A DNA stretch of 40,536 bases from Candidatus Bipolaricaulota bacterium (lineage in GTDB: Bacteria > Bipolaricaulota > Bipolaricaulia > RBG-16-55-9 > DRXL01), in assembly GCA_025060395.1 (NCBI GenBank), contig JANXCC010000012.1, forward strand, positions 1 through 40,536. The letters are read 5' to 3'. The translations under genes were made by a program, and so were the position numbers. Numbering within the stretch: the stretch's first letter is position 1; each line of letters opens with the position of its first letter. Shown here piece by piece: positions 33,353-40,416 of the stretch. The notes under the pieces were generated by a model. That model was given only the letters and a program-made list of their open reading frames with translations. It did no database searches and was not told the origin of the DNA.

Positions 33353-34714
33353 CTATCTCATCCCTCCTGGGCGCGGTGGCGCAATCGAAGTCAGATACTT
33401 GGTCAGGAGCTCAGCCTCTTCCGGCGTCCCCGCCCACGGCGGCATGAAGAAGTGGAATTTCTCTGGGTTCTGCACGAGATTCTTGATCATCTCCGGGGTC
33501 CAGCCGCGAAGGAGCTGCCCTACGGCTGAATAGCCTTCCCTCGTCGCGTGGCACGAGCTGCAGTGATACTGAAAGAGCAGATGCCCCAACTCACGCTGGG
33601 CTGGTTCAGGCAACTCTAGTAGCTTACGCTCATCGATCTCTGGGGAGTTTGTCACCTGAGGGTAGCGCGCACGCACCCAAGCGCTCGTCCAGGTGCCTCC
33701 TTCTAAGTAGCCCTTCTCCCGCAGTGTTGGCAGCTCTTCTGGAAGGATCTGGTTGCTGTAGACGACGTTATAGATAACATACGGTTTGCGCACCGCTTCG
33801 CGGACAAACTCGCTCGCGCTAAAGACCGTCAACCCCATGACGAAGAGCACCAAGGCAAAGCCAGGGCTCATCCAGCCAGGGTTGCGATAGGGCCCCAGAT
33901 AGAGCAGCGCGAAGACCCCAACCGTGATAGCGAAGATCAAGACCATCATGATGTTGAGCGCGCTGGCTGCCGCAAGAGCGGCCTTAGCCGACTCCGGCAG
34001 AAAGAGATACCATCCCACCCCTCCGATGACGATACAGACGGCCCCTATAAGGGCGGGCAGCGTTGAGCGCGAGGCGATGAGATCGCGCAGCTTAGGCTCC
34101 TTGATCCTAAACGCTGCATGCAAATAGACATAGAGCGCGCTGAGCAGGAGCGCCCCGCCGGTGCGCGCGATCAGTTGGGGAATGAACTGAGGATTGAAGA
34201 ACCCAACCCAGAAATTTCTGTTCTCGACCCATGCCCCAGGATTGAGCATAAACGCCGTTATCCCCGTAATCAAGACCAAGCTCATCCACGCCGAGAACGC
34301 GTAGATCCATGCCATCACCTGATGGATCTTGGGCTCAAGCCTGCCCCAATAGTAAAAGAATATGAACGCCGAGACGATCTCTAAAACGAAGAAGACGTAC
34401 TCCATCGCCCAGCCGAAGACGAACGTGTGAATGAGCATCTCAGTCGCCAAGGGCGAGGCCAGCCCAATCGTCCACCAGATGCCCACTCCCGTGATCGCCC
34501 CAAAGACGACCGTGATCAAGATAAAGAACCAAGCATGATCTTTAAGATATGCCAAGTACTCTTTGTTGTTCGTGCGATAGGCGTAACGAGTCTCGACGGC
34601 TAAAAAGAGCCCGCCGCCCACAGCGTAGTGCGACACCAAGACGTGAAAGATCGCGATGATCGCGATCAGCATCGGCGATGTGAGAAACTCCACATACCAA
34701 GCCGGATAGTGCAT
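33353..34714 (-). CDS. Divergent CydA-like membrane protein with C-terminal cytochrome c domain
   Basis: A 453-residue protein. Residues 1-340 hold about nine membrane helices. Helix I has His24 (IFHVLVSHY), in the place of the heme b595 His of CydA. The segment MEYVFFVLEIVSAFIFFYYWGRL (Glu105, Glu112, WxRL) resembles the conserved Glu pair and WxRL of cytochrome bd oxidases. CydA's Q-loop is missing. After a roughly 45-residue link comes a cytochrome c domain with CSSCH (385-389) and an axial Met at about 424 in FFMPPW. This suggests a membrane quinol-to-cytochrome c or O2-linked electron-transfer complex, but the activity is inference. The start has GAGGTGAG upstream. Confidence 0.75.
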   Translation of the reverse strand: MHYPAWYVEFLTSPMLIAIIAIFHVLVSHYAVGGGLFLAVETRYAYRTNNKEYLAYLKDHAWFFILITVVFGAITGVGIWWTIGLASPLATEMLIHTFVFGWAMEYVFFVLEIVSAFIFFYYWGRLEPKIHQVMAWIYAFSAWMSLVLITGITAFMLNPGAWVENRNFWVGFFNPQFIPQLIARTGGALLLSALYVYLHAAFRIKEPKLRDLIASRSTLPALIGAVCIVIGGVGWYLFLPESAKAALAAASALNIMMVLIFAITVGVFALLYLGPYRNPGWMSPGFALVLFVMGLTVFSASEFVREAVRKPYVIYNVVYSNQILPEELPTLREKGYLEGGTWTSAWVRARYPQVTNSPEIDERKLLELPEPAQRELGHLLFQYHCSSCHATREGYSAVGQLLRGWTPEMIKNLVQNPEKFHFFMPPWAGTPEEAELLTKYLTSIAPPRPGGMR

Positions 34715-34764
34715 TCTCTCACCTCTTGTCGAAAATATCCTACCGGCTTAGATCAGGTATTGCT

Positions 34765-34778
34765 ATGATTTATGTCAA
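34765..34778 (-). promoter_or_regulatory. FNR/CRP-like box and -35 element upstream of the bd-like module
   Basis: TTGAC-ATAA-ATCAT (34778-34765) matches the FNR-family consensus at eight of ten positions and includes a perfect -35 TTGACA (34778-34773). No convincing -10 hexamer lies 16-18 bases downstream, which fits an activator-dependent promoter. It shares TGACATA-N-ATCA with the box at 25618. Confidence 0.4.
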
Positions 34779-35584
34779 TTGTATTGGAGACGGGGGTTAG
34801 TCCTTTGCTCCAGAGCATAGCCGACCAGAGCAAACCCAAGCACACTTAGCGTGATCAGTGCCCCTGGGGGTACGACCCACCACAGCCACGCCCCGGTCAG
34901 AAACGCCCCGCGAGCTTGTGCATAATAGAGCACTGTGCCCCATGATTTCTGCACCGGATCGCCTAGCCCTAAGAACGCTAGCGACGACTCGATCAAGATC
35001 GCGCCGGAGGCAACAGTAACAAACTGGGTCATCGCTAACGGCACAATTGCGGGAATGATGTGCCAACGCAAGAGATGCCAGAAGCTCCCCCCTACGGCGT
35101 GCGCGGCCTCGACGTATAAGAGACTTTTTACGGTGAGCACTTGCGAGCGGATCACACGCGCCGGACGCGCCCACGTCAGCGCTGCGATGACGAGAATGAC
35201 ATTGAGCAAGCTCGGCCCCAGATACGCCGCCAGCACGATCATCAATGGCAGAAACGGCACGACTAAAACGACGTCCACAGCGCGCATGCAGAGGGTATCC
35301 ACGCTACCTCCGCTGTAGCCTGCTATCACTCCTACGATTACCCCAATAAGCACCGCAAGAAAGGCAGCAAGCATTCCCACGAGCAAGCTCGTGCGCGTCC
35401 CGTGCACCACCTCCGAGAAGATATCTTGCCCAATGTCGTTTGTGCCCAGCCAGTGTTGAGGCGAAGGGGGCTGGAAGGGAGCACTAACGCGCTCATGCGG
35501 GTCGTATGGCGCTGGAGTGAAGATCGCAATTCCTCCCAGCACCCCCAAGATCGTCAGTCCAATGATGCTCAAGACGCTCTTCAT
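34775..35584 (-). CDS. ABC transporter permease, DppC/NikC-like
   Basis: A 269-residue permease of the peptide/nickel (PepT) family with five or six membrane segments. The N-terminal periplasmic loop has the family motif LGTNDIGQDIFS, and the cytoplasmic EAA loop reads EAAHAVGGSFWHLLRWHIIP. The start overlaps the DppB-like stop (ATGA), so they form one operon. The cluster has no ATPase gene, and this permease gene is the last before the respiratory module; ATPases must come from elsewhere or be lost. Confidence 0.88.
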   Translation of the reverse strand: MKSVLSIIGLTILGVLGGIAIFTPAPYDPHERVSAPFQPPSPQHWLGTNDIGQDIFSEVVHGTRTSLLVGMLAAFLAVLIGVIVGVIAGYSGGSVDTLCMRAVDVVLVVPFLPLMIVLAAYLGPSLLNVILVIAALTWARPARVIRSQVLTVKSLLYVEAAHAVGGSFWHLLRWHIIPAIVPLAMTQFVTVASGAILIESSLAFLGLGDPVQKSWGTVLYYAQARGAFLTGAWLWWVVPPGALITLSVLGFALVGYALEQRTNPRLQYN

Positions 35585-36537
35585 ACGCGCACCCGCGGAT
35601 CAACCCGACTATAGAGCAAGTCAGCGCAGAGATTAGCTATGAGCACGCTCACGGTGATGAGCAAGAACGCGCCCTGCATTAAGGGGTAATCGCGCTGAAG
35701 CACGGCTTCGTAGAGCAAGCGCCCTAGGCCTGGATAACTAAAGACCGTCTCAACGACGGTCGCGCCGCTAACTAAAAAACCGAGATTTATCATAAACACC
35801 GTGACGACCGGGAGCATCCCGTTGCGCAGCGCGTGGCGATAGAGCACGCGAAATTCGCTCAGGCCCTTGCTGCGTGCCGTGCGAATATAGTCTTCCCCTA
35901 ATACACCAAGCATTGCGGAACGCGTGACGAGAAACGTCCCGGAGATCGTCGTCAGGGTGAGCGTGAGCACCGGCAACACTAAGTGCTTGAGGATATCGAG
36001 CAGATACTCCCAACCCGTCAGAGCCGCCCAGGGGGTCTGAGCCCCGAAGATGGGAAACCATCCCAAATGCGCGGCGAAGACTGCAATGAAGATCATGCCC
36101 ACCCAGAAGCTGGGCATCGAGTCGAGCAAGACAAAGAGACTCAGCACGAGTGCGTCAAAGGCACTGCCATGGCGCCATGCCGCAAGCGCCCCCATCGTAA
36201 CGCCAATAGCCGTCGAGAGCACTAACGCTGTGCCTGTCAGCAGCAGCGTCCAGGGCAGACGCTCCAGAAGCACAGCCAGCACGGGCTTACGCTCCTGATA
36301 AGAATAGCCTAGGTCGCCTTGAACGAGTTGCCACAAATAGTGCAAGTACTGCTCCCAGAGAGGCCTATCGAGTCTGTGCTGCGCCATCAGCTCGCGAACG
36401 CTCTCTTGCGAAAGCAGCGCAACGTCGTCGCCGACGAAGAAGCGCAGGGGTGTGCCGGGCATCAATCTCGGTAATAAAAAGTTGAGCGTGATCGCAAGCA
36501 GTAGCACAAGAACATACGAGGCGAGCTTCACCGTCAT
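35581..36537 (-). CDS. ABC transporter permease, DppB/NikB-like
   Basis: A 318-residue permease with six membrane segments. The N-terminal region with LMPGTPLRFF and the stretch LDRPLWEQYLHYLWQLVQGDLG are typical of DppB/NikB. The EAA-like loop TARSKGLSEFRVLYRHALRN and FSYPGLGRLLYEAVLQRDYP are conserved. The ATG overlaps the stop of the LmbE-like gene by four bases, and its stop overlaps the DppC-like start, so all three are translated together. Substrate could be peptide, nickel chelate or a related metal complex; the adjacent nikR favours nickel. Confidence 0.9.
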   Translation of the reverse strand: MTVKLASYVLVLLLAITLNFLLPRLMPGTPLRFFVGDDVALLSQESVRELMAQHRLDRPLWEQYLHYLWQLVQGDLGYSYQERKPVLAVLLERLPWTLLLTGTALVLSTAIGVTMGALAAWRHGSAFDALVLSLFVLLDSMPSFWVGMIFIAVFAAHLGWFPIFGAQTPWAALTGWEYLLDILKHLVLPVLTLTLTTISGTFLVTRSAMLGVLGEDYIRTARSKGLSEFRVLYRHALRNGMLPVVTVFMINLGFLVSGATVVETVFSYPGLGRLLYEAVLQRDYPLMQGAFLLITVSVLIANLCADLLYSRVDPRVRV

Positions 36538-37271
36538 AGGAGCAGTTCAAGTTCTATAGGGCTGAGCCGTCGGAACGGCTCAGCCAACACCAGCGACGAA
36601 TGGCTCCAAATCCCATAATAGAGATCGTACGCGCGGTGCATCTCGCGATGGAGCGCGCGTCCTAACGCTATGGGATCATCGCGTAGTGCATCGTAATCTG
36701 GCAAGAGTGCTCGCAGAGCTCGGTCAGAGACGCGCTGACGGAAGAGCCGCGCGGTAAACTCTAATTGTCCCTTCAGCTCGGCGACAGCACGCTCTTTGAG
36801 CTCGAAGACCTCCGAAATGTCAATGAGACAGTTGGGGTGCTCAGGTGTCATAAAATAGATGCTCTTGACCGAGTGTGGGGCTCCGCACTCGTCTGTGCGC
36901 CAGTCACGCGAGCTGAGCGCGAGCGCTTCTAAGTAGAGCGTCATCGCCTCACGACGGTCTGGGTCTAAATCAAGCTGACAATGCTCTGGGTCTTGCGTGA
37001 TGACGATATCGGGGCGAAGCTCCCGGAGCAAGGCGACGAGCTTTGCTTTCGACGGCGTATCTGCCGAGACTTCGCCATAAGAAAAATCGAGAAAGCGCAC
37101 GTCGGTGATTCCCAAAATCGCTGCAGCGCGACGGATCTGCTCTCGGTATTCTGGGCGCGCGAGCGTGACGCTAGCATAGACGCGATCGCCGGCGCGGGCG
37201 TGCTTCGCTAACGTGCCTCCACACTCGCCGATCTCCAACCCATACGTCGCCATCATCAAGAGCGTCTTCAC
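36534..37271 (-). CDS. Degenerate LmbE/PIG-L-like protein in the transporter operon
   Basis: A 245-residue protein of the LmbE/PIG-L deacetylase fold (MKTLLMMATYG, GGTLAKHARAGDRVYASVTL, then RPDIVITQDPEH). Active-site zinc ligands are lost: the usual PHPDDE becomes TYGLEI, and the HPDH element becomes LDPDR. It is therefore probably not a zinc deacetylase, unless other residues serve. The start is a GTG at 37271 with GGAGG five bases upstream; another GTG at 37286 lies before that site and is rejected. It precedes and overlaps the DppB-like gene, so it belongs to the transporter operon, perhaps as an accessory protein. Role unknown. Confidence 0.7.
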   Translation of the reverse strand: MKTLLMMATYGLEIGECGGTLAKHARAGDRVYASVTLARPEYREQIRRAAAILGITDVRFLDFSYGEVSADTPSKAKLVALLRELRPDIVITQDPEHCQLDLDPDRREAMTLYLEALALSSRDWRTDECGAPHSVKSIYFMTPEHPNCLIDISEVFELKERAVAELKGQLEFTARLFRQRVSDRALRALLPDYDALRDDPIALGRALHREMHRAYDLYYGIWSHSSLVLAEPFRRLSPIELELLL

Positions 37272-37297
37272 GAAGACCTCCTTCACAGAAATTAAGA

Positions 37298-37338
37298 TCA
37301 GCCCCTTCTCCCTGGCTGAGCGCGAGAGAAGGGGCTGA
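37298..37338. repeat. Palindromic repeat, copy 3, between the binding-protein and LmbE-like genes
   Basis: Thirteen-base arms TCAGCCCCTTCTC (37298-37310) and GAGAAGGGGCTGA (37326-37338) pair perfectly across a 15-base loop. The loop contains CCTGGCT, as copy 1 does. No T-run follows the stem, so it is not a normal terminator, but it could reduce readthrough or protect the upstream mRNA. Confidence 0.8.
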
Positions 37339-37346
37339 TACGCGCG

Positions 37347-38927
37347 TTATCGTTTCACAAAAGAGAGCTTATGGATGATGCCCTCGCCCTTCAAGAACGC
37401 CCAGCCGTCGTAGGCCGCCGGTCTCACGGCGAAGATCAAGTCGGGATAGAAGAGCGTCAAGAACGGTAAGTCTTCAGCGACGATCTTCTGGATCTCATCG
37501 AGCAGTCGCTTGCGCTCCTCACGGCTAGCAGTCTGAGCTTGTCTGTCCAGCAACCCATCGAGCGTCTTGTTGGCGTATCCGACGACGTTGATAGTGCCCA
37601 CCTTGCAATCGGAGTGGAACAGCCCGCGCACGTCTGCTTTCGTCATGACCGGCGCGGACCAACCCCAGATAGCTAGATCATAGTTACGACCCTTGCACGC
37701 GTCGAAGTCAGGCCAGACGCGCTGAGCTACGGTATCAGCATCCAGCGACCGCACGTCGAAGACGATCCCCAGCGGCTTGACGGCCTGCGCGATCAGTTCA
37801 GCCGTGCGAATGCGTACCGGGTCTCCCGAGCGTGTCAGCAGCTCAAAGCGCAAGGGTTTTCCATCAGGAAACTCGCGCACGCCGTCGCCGTTTGTATCTT
37901 TATAGCCCAACTCGTCGAGGGCGCGGTTGGCTTGTTCGAGCTTCAGCGCTTGATAGCCTCCAAGGCGCGCGTTATACCAAGGCGAGCTAGGATGGATGAA
38001 GCCGGGGCTTCCGACCGTAGCAAAGCCTAGGAGCACGGTGCGCACGAGCTCTTCATAATTGATGACCCCGGCGATGATCCGTCGCACACGCGGATCGGAG
38101 AAGGGGGCGCGCTCATTGTTAAAAAGCAAGAGCGTGCTCACGAACCCAGGACCACTCAAGACTTTAATGTCTGGACGCGCTTGGAATTGCGCTACGAGCT
38201 CTGGGGTGAGCGTGCGTGTCGCCGCGTCGATCTGGCCAGCTTGCAACGCTGTAAACGTCGCAGTCGCGTCTTTAATAATGGGCAGTATTAATGCCTGCAC
38301 TGCGGGCTTGCCCGCGAAGTAGTCGGCGTTGGCTTCTAGGCGATAGAACTGATCGGGCACGATCTGAGTGAGCCTATAGGGCCCAGTGCCCACGGTGTTC
38401 TCGAACGTCTTGGGGTCCGAAGCTTTCTCCCAGATGTGCTTAGGCACGATGGGGGTATCAGCGAGCGTGAGATCGAAGATCGGGCTTGGGGCGCTCAGCC
38501 TGAGCACGACCGTGCGCGCGTCAGGGGTTTCGACGGTGACGCCGCGCAAGGGCCCAGAGAACCGCGGGTGAGTGACTCTCTGATAGAGCTCGTAGCTAAA
38601 TTTGACATCAGCTGAGGTAAACGGTTGCCCGTCGTGCCAACGAATGTTTGGGCGCAGTGTGAGCGTCCAGACCGTCCCATCAGAAGAGACCTGGACGGAC
38701 TCGGCGAGCCAGGGCCTGGGAACGCCGTCGAGATCCGTGACCATCAGAGCGTCGTAGACGAGCATAAGCAAGTACCATCCAGGATAGCCGGTATTGTACG
38801 TATAGGGCGTGAGAGCGCGCTCTGTGGTGGGAATAGCTAAACGTATGAGAGGCGCCTGTGCCGTTGCCGTGAAGAACACAAGAATACCAAGTACGAGCAC
38901 GAACGCTATGAGTCTGTATGCTCGCAT
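37347..38927 (-). CDS. ABC transporter substrate-binding protein, family 5 (DppA/NikA type)
   Basis: A 526-residue extracytoplasmic solute-binding protein of the SBP_bac_5 family. Residues 1-23 are the signal peptide (ending in TATAQA). The family motif LTLRPNIRWHDGQPFTSADVKFSYE lies near residues 90-115. Peptide, nickel or other ligands cannot be told apart from sequence alone. The ATG at 38927 has a GGAGGTGT site; a longer frame from 38981 runs across the operator and is rejected. It is the first gene of the transporter run and lies 67 bases after nikR, with a nikR-like operator between, so nickel transport is the favoured reading. Confidence 0.88.
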   Translation of the reverse strand: MRAYRLIAFVLVLGILVFFTATAQAPLIRLAIPTTERALTPYTYNTGYPGWYLLMLVYDALMVTDLDGVPRPWLAESVQVSSDGTVWTLTLRPNIRWHDGQPFTSADVKFSYELYQRVTHPRFSGPLRGVTVETPDARTVVLRLSAPSPIFDLTLADTPIVPKHIWEKASDPKTFENTVGTGPYRLTQIVPDQFYRLEANADYFAGKPAVQALILPIIKDATATFTALQAGQIDAATRTLTPELVAQFQARPDIKVLSGPGFVSTLLLFNNERAPFSDPRVRRIIAGVINYEELVRTVLLGFATVGSPGFIHPSSPWYNARLGGYQALKLEQANRALDELGYKDTNGDGVREFPDGKPLRFELLTRSGDPVRIRTAELIAQAVKPLGIVFDVRSLDADTVAQRVWPDFDACKGRNYDLAIWGWSAPVMTKADVRGLFHSDCKVGTINVVGYANKTLDGLLDRQAQTASREERKRLLDEIQKIVAEDLPFLTLFYPDLIFAVRPAAYDGWAFLKGEGIIHKLSFVKR

Positions 38928-38945
38928 GAGAGACACCTCCTGTGG

Positions 38946-38970
38946 TAGCACGCTTTTTCTAAGCGTAGCA
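38946..38970. promoter_or_regulatory. Candidate NikR operator before the binding-protein gene
   Basis: TAGCACG-N11-CGTAGCA keeps the left half-site and the 11-base spacing of the nikR operator; the right half matches CGTGCTA at four of seven positions. The TAGCACG sequence recurs as a direct repeat at 38966-38972. An inner hairpin ACGCTT-N5-AAGCGT (38950-38966) overlaps it. Confidence 0.45.
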
Positions 38971-38994
38971 CGTACGATCAAAAAAATAATAGAC

Positions 38995-39411
38995 TCAGTG
39001 GAGCCCGCGCCCTGTAGAAGTCGCCGTGAGCTTCCCGTGTCTCACCCCCTTCATCCCGATGAGCTTCGTGGCGAGCTCTTCGATCTGGCGGCCCGTACCG
39101 CGCACCGCGATGATCTCTAGGCAGTTGTTGTGATCTAAGTGAATATGCATAGTCGAGAGAATCTGCCCGTGATGCTCATGCTGAATATCGGTGAGCTGAG
39201 CTTCCAAATTCCGAGCATGATGGTCATAGAGGAGTGTGATGACCCCGACGACCTCCTCATTGGCTTGCCATTGCTGCTGGACGAGGGCATCGCGCATCAA
39301 GTCTCGGAGGGCTTCAGAGCGATTGGCATAACCTCGCGCCACCGTGAGCTTGTCGAACTTTCTGAGCAACTCTTCATCGACAGCGATCCCGAAACGCACT
39401 AACTCCCCCAT
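38995..39411 (-). CDS. nikR: Nickel-responsive regulator NikR
   Basis: A 138-residue ribbon-helix-helix repressor with an ACT-like C-terminal domain. The DNA-binding region (residues 1-45) is RFGIAVDEELLRKFDKL, then NRSEALRDLMR. The nickel ligands of E. coli NikR (His76, His87, His89, Cys95) are matched by His78, His89, His91 and Cys97 in QHEHHGQILSTMHIHLDHNNC. A NikR should repress nickel uptake when nickel is plentiful, here probably the adjacent ABC transporter. The ATG at 39411 has no Shine-Dalgarno, and the promoter predicts a start within about 4 bases, so the mRNA may be leaderless. The operator over the promoter implies self-control. Confidence 0.95.
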   Translation of the reverse strand: MGELVRFGIAVDEELLRKFDKLTVARGYANRSEALRDLMRDALVQQQWQANEEVVGVITLLYDHHARNLEAQLTDIQHEHHGQILSTMHIHLDHNNCLEIIAVRGTGRQIEELATKLIGMKGVRHGKLTATSTGRGLH

Positions 39412-39435
39412 AGCACGTTTTATTATATCGTGCTA
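39411..39435. promoter_or_regulatory. NikR operator over its own promoter
   Basis: TAGCACG-N11-CGTGCTA is a perfect 7-base inverted repeat covering the -10 box and touching the first base of the start codon. A bound dimer or tetramer would block transcription. Confidence 0.6.
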
Positions 39436-39450
39436 CGAAGATCTCGTCAA
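39422..39450 (-). promoter_or_regulatory. Promoter of nikR
   Basis: TTGACG (39450-39445) and TATAAT (39427-39422) are 17 bases apart on the minus strand. The start falls near 39415, leaving nearly no leader before the ATG at 39411. Confidence 0.7.
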
Positions 39451-39490
39451 AAATGATCGCCGTCACCTGAGAGAGCTAAAGAGCCTGGAC

Positions 39491-39733
39491 TTAGTCGTCC
39501 TCAAGCCCTAGCAGCTCAGCTATACGGCTCTTGTCAAAACCGATAACGATCTCGCCATCGATGTCGAGGACAGGTACGCCGGTCTGGCCACTCAAGCGCA
39601 CCAATCGCTCGAGGGCTTCTTCGTCTTCTGAAACGTCGTATTCTGTGTACTCGATGTTGTGCTCTTCAAGGAAGCGCTTGGCAGCAGCGCACCATGAGCA
39701 CGTTGGCGTGGTGTAAATCGTCACTTCGGGCAT
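39491..39733 (-). CDS. Glutaredoxin family protein
   Basis: An 80-residue thioredoxin-fold protein with the redox motif CSWC (Cys12 and Cys15), a TGVPVLDIDGEIVIGFD segment with the cis-Pro, and a C-terminal helix. It reduces disulfides or mixed disulfides in the cytoplasm; the size fits glutaredoxin-like or NrdH-like proteins. The ATG at 39733 has a GGAGG site. A longer frame to 39805 overlaps the upstream gene and is rejected. It lies 16 bases after the protein disulfide oxidoreductase gene, so they form a thiol-redox pair. Confidence 0.9.
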   Translation of the reverse strand: MPEVTIYTTPTCSWCAAAKRFLEEHNIEYTEYDVSEDEEALERLVRLSGQTGVPVLDIDGEIVIGFDKSRIAELLGLEDD

Positions 39734-39749
39734 ACAGTCCTCCTGCGGC

Positions 39750-40391
39750 CTATGCCGCGCGCAACACTCGAGCGACAAACTCGCGCTCTGGCAGCGCCCC
39801 TTCAAACATCACGACCCCATCGTTGACGACCGTCTTGGGCACGCCGTAGACTTCGTACTTGTCCGCCAGATACGGAAATTCAAGGGCCGAGACCATGTCG
39901 GCTTTGATCTTGTCACTGTAAAGCGCCATCTTGTGCGCCATGCGCACCGCCGCCGGACAGTACGGGCACGTCGGGGTCACGAAGACCTGAATGTGTATGG
40001 GCTTGAGCAGCGTATTGAGCAGCGTCTGCGTCTCGGCAGAGAGCTGCGTTACCCCACGCGAGACGTCTACTAAATCTTCGAGAAATGCGCCGAACTCATA
40101 GCCCGCCGGAACCCCAAAGAACCGAATCCCGTAGACTTTCTGGCCCTCCAGCACAATCGCTGGGATCTTGTCCACCCCAAAGCGCTGAGCGATCTCTTGC
40201 TCGTTCTTGAACTCGTAGACCTTGAGCGTGAGCTTGTTCGAGAGCGCCGTGACTTCTTTGAGAAGCTCGTGCGCGATCTGGCACGGCTCGCACTCGAACT
40301 CTTGGGTAAAGTAGTGAATCGTCACGGGGTGCACAAGCTCTTCTAGGACTTTTTGCACTTGCTTTTTGTTCTGTTCAGTAAGCAACGGCAT
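39750..40391 (-). CDS. pdo: Protein disulfide oxidoreductase (two thioredoxin folds)
   Basis: A 213-residue protein with two thioredoxin-fold halves, like the PDO of thermophilic archaea and bacteria. Each half has a CxxC site: CEPC (Cys34 and Cys37) and CPYC (Cys142 and Cys145). The cis-Pro segments are DKIPAIVLEG and YGVPKTVVNDG. PDO makes and rearranges disulfides in intracellular proteins of hyperthermophiles and thermophiles, so it supports a thermophilic host. The ATG at 40391 has a strong GGAGG site (CTCTGGAGGCTG), 25 bases after the stop of the gene before it. Confidence 0.93.
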   Translation of the reverse strand: MPLLTEQNKKQVQKVLEELVHPVTIHYFTQEFECEPCQIAHELLKEVTALSNKLTLKVYEFKNEQEIAQRFGVDKIPAIVLEGQKVYGIRFFGVPAGYEFGAFLEDLVDVSRGVTQLSAETQTLLNTLLKPIHIQVFVTPTCPYCPAAVRMAHKMALYSDKIKADMVSALEFPYLADKYEVYGVPKTVVNDGVVMFEGALPEREFVARVLRAA

Positions 40392-40416
40392 TGCAGATCA
40401 GCCTCCAGAGAGTAAA

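Noticed and set aside
32217-34714. Standard cytochrome bd oxidase (cydAB)
   Set aside because: The Q-loop is absent, the C-terminus is a cytochrome c domain, and the partner does not read as CydB. It is reported as bd-like only.
37298-37338. The perfect hairpin as a classic terminator
   Set aside because: No T-run follows it in either direction, and it resembles the other two repeat copies. It is kept as a repeat that may attenuate readthrough.
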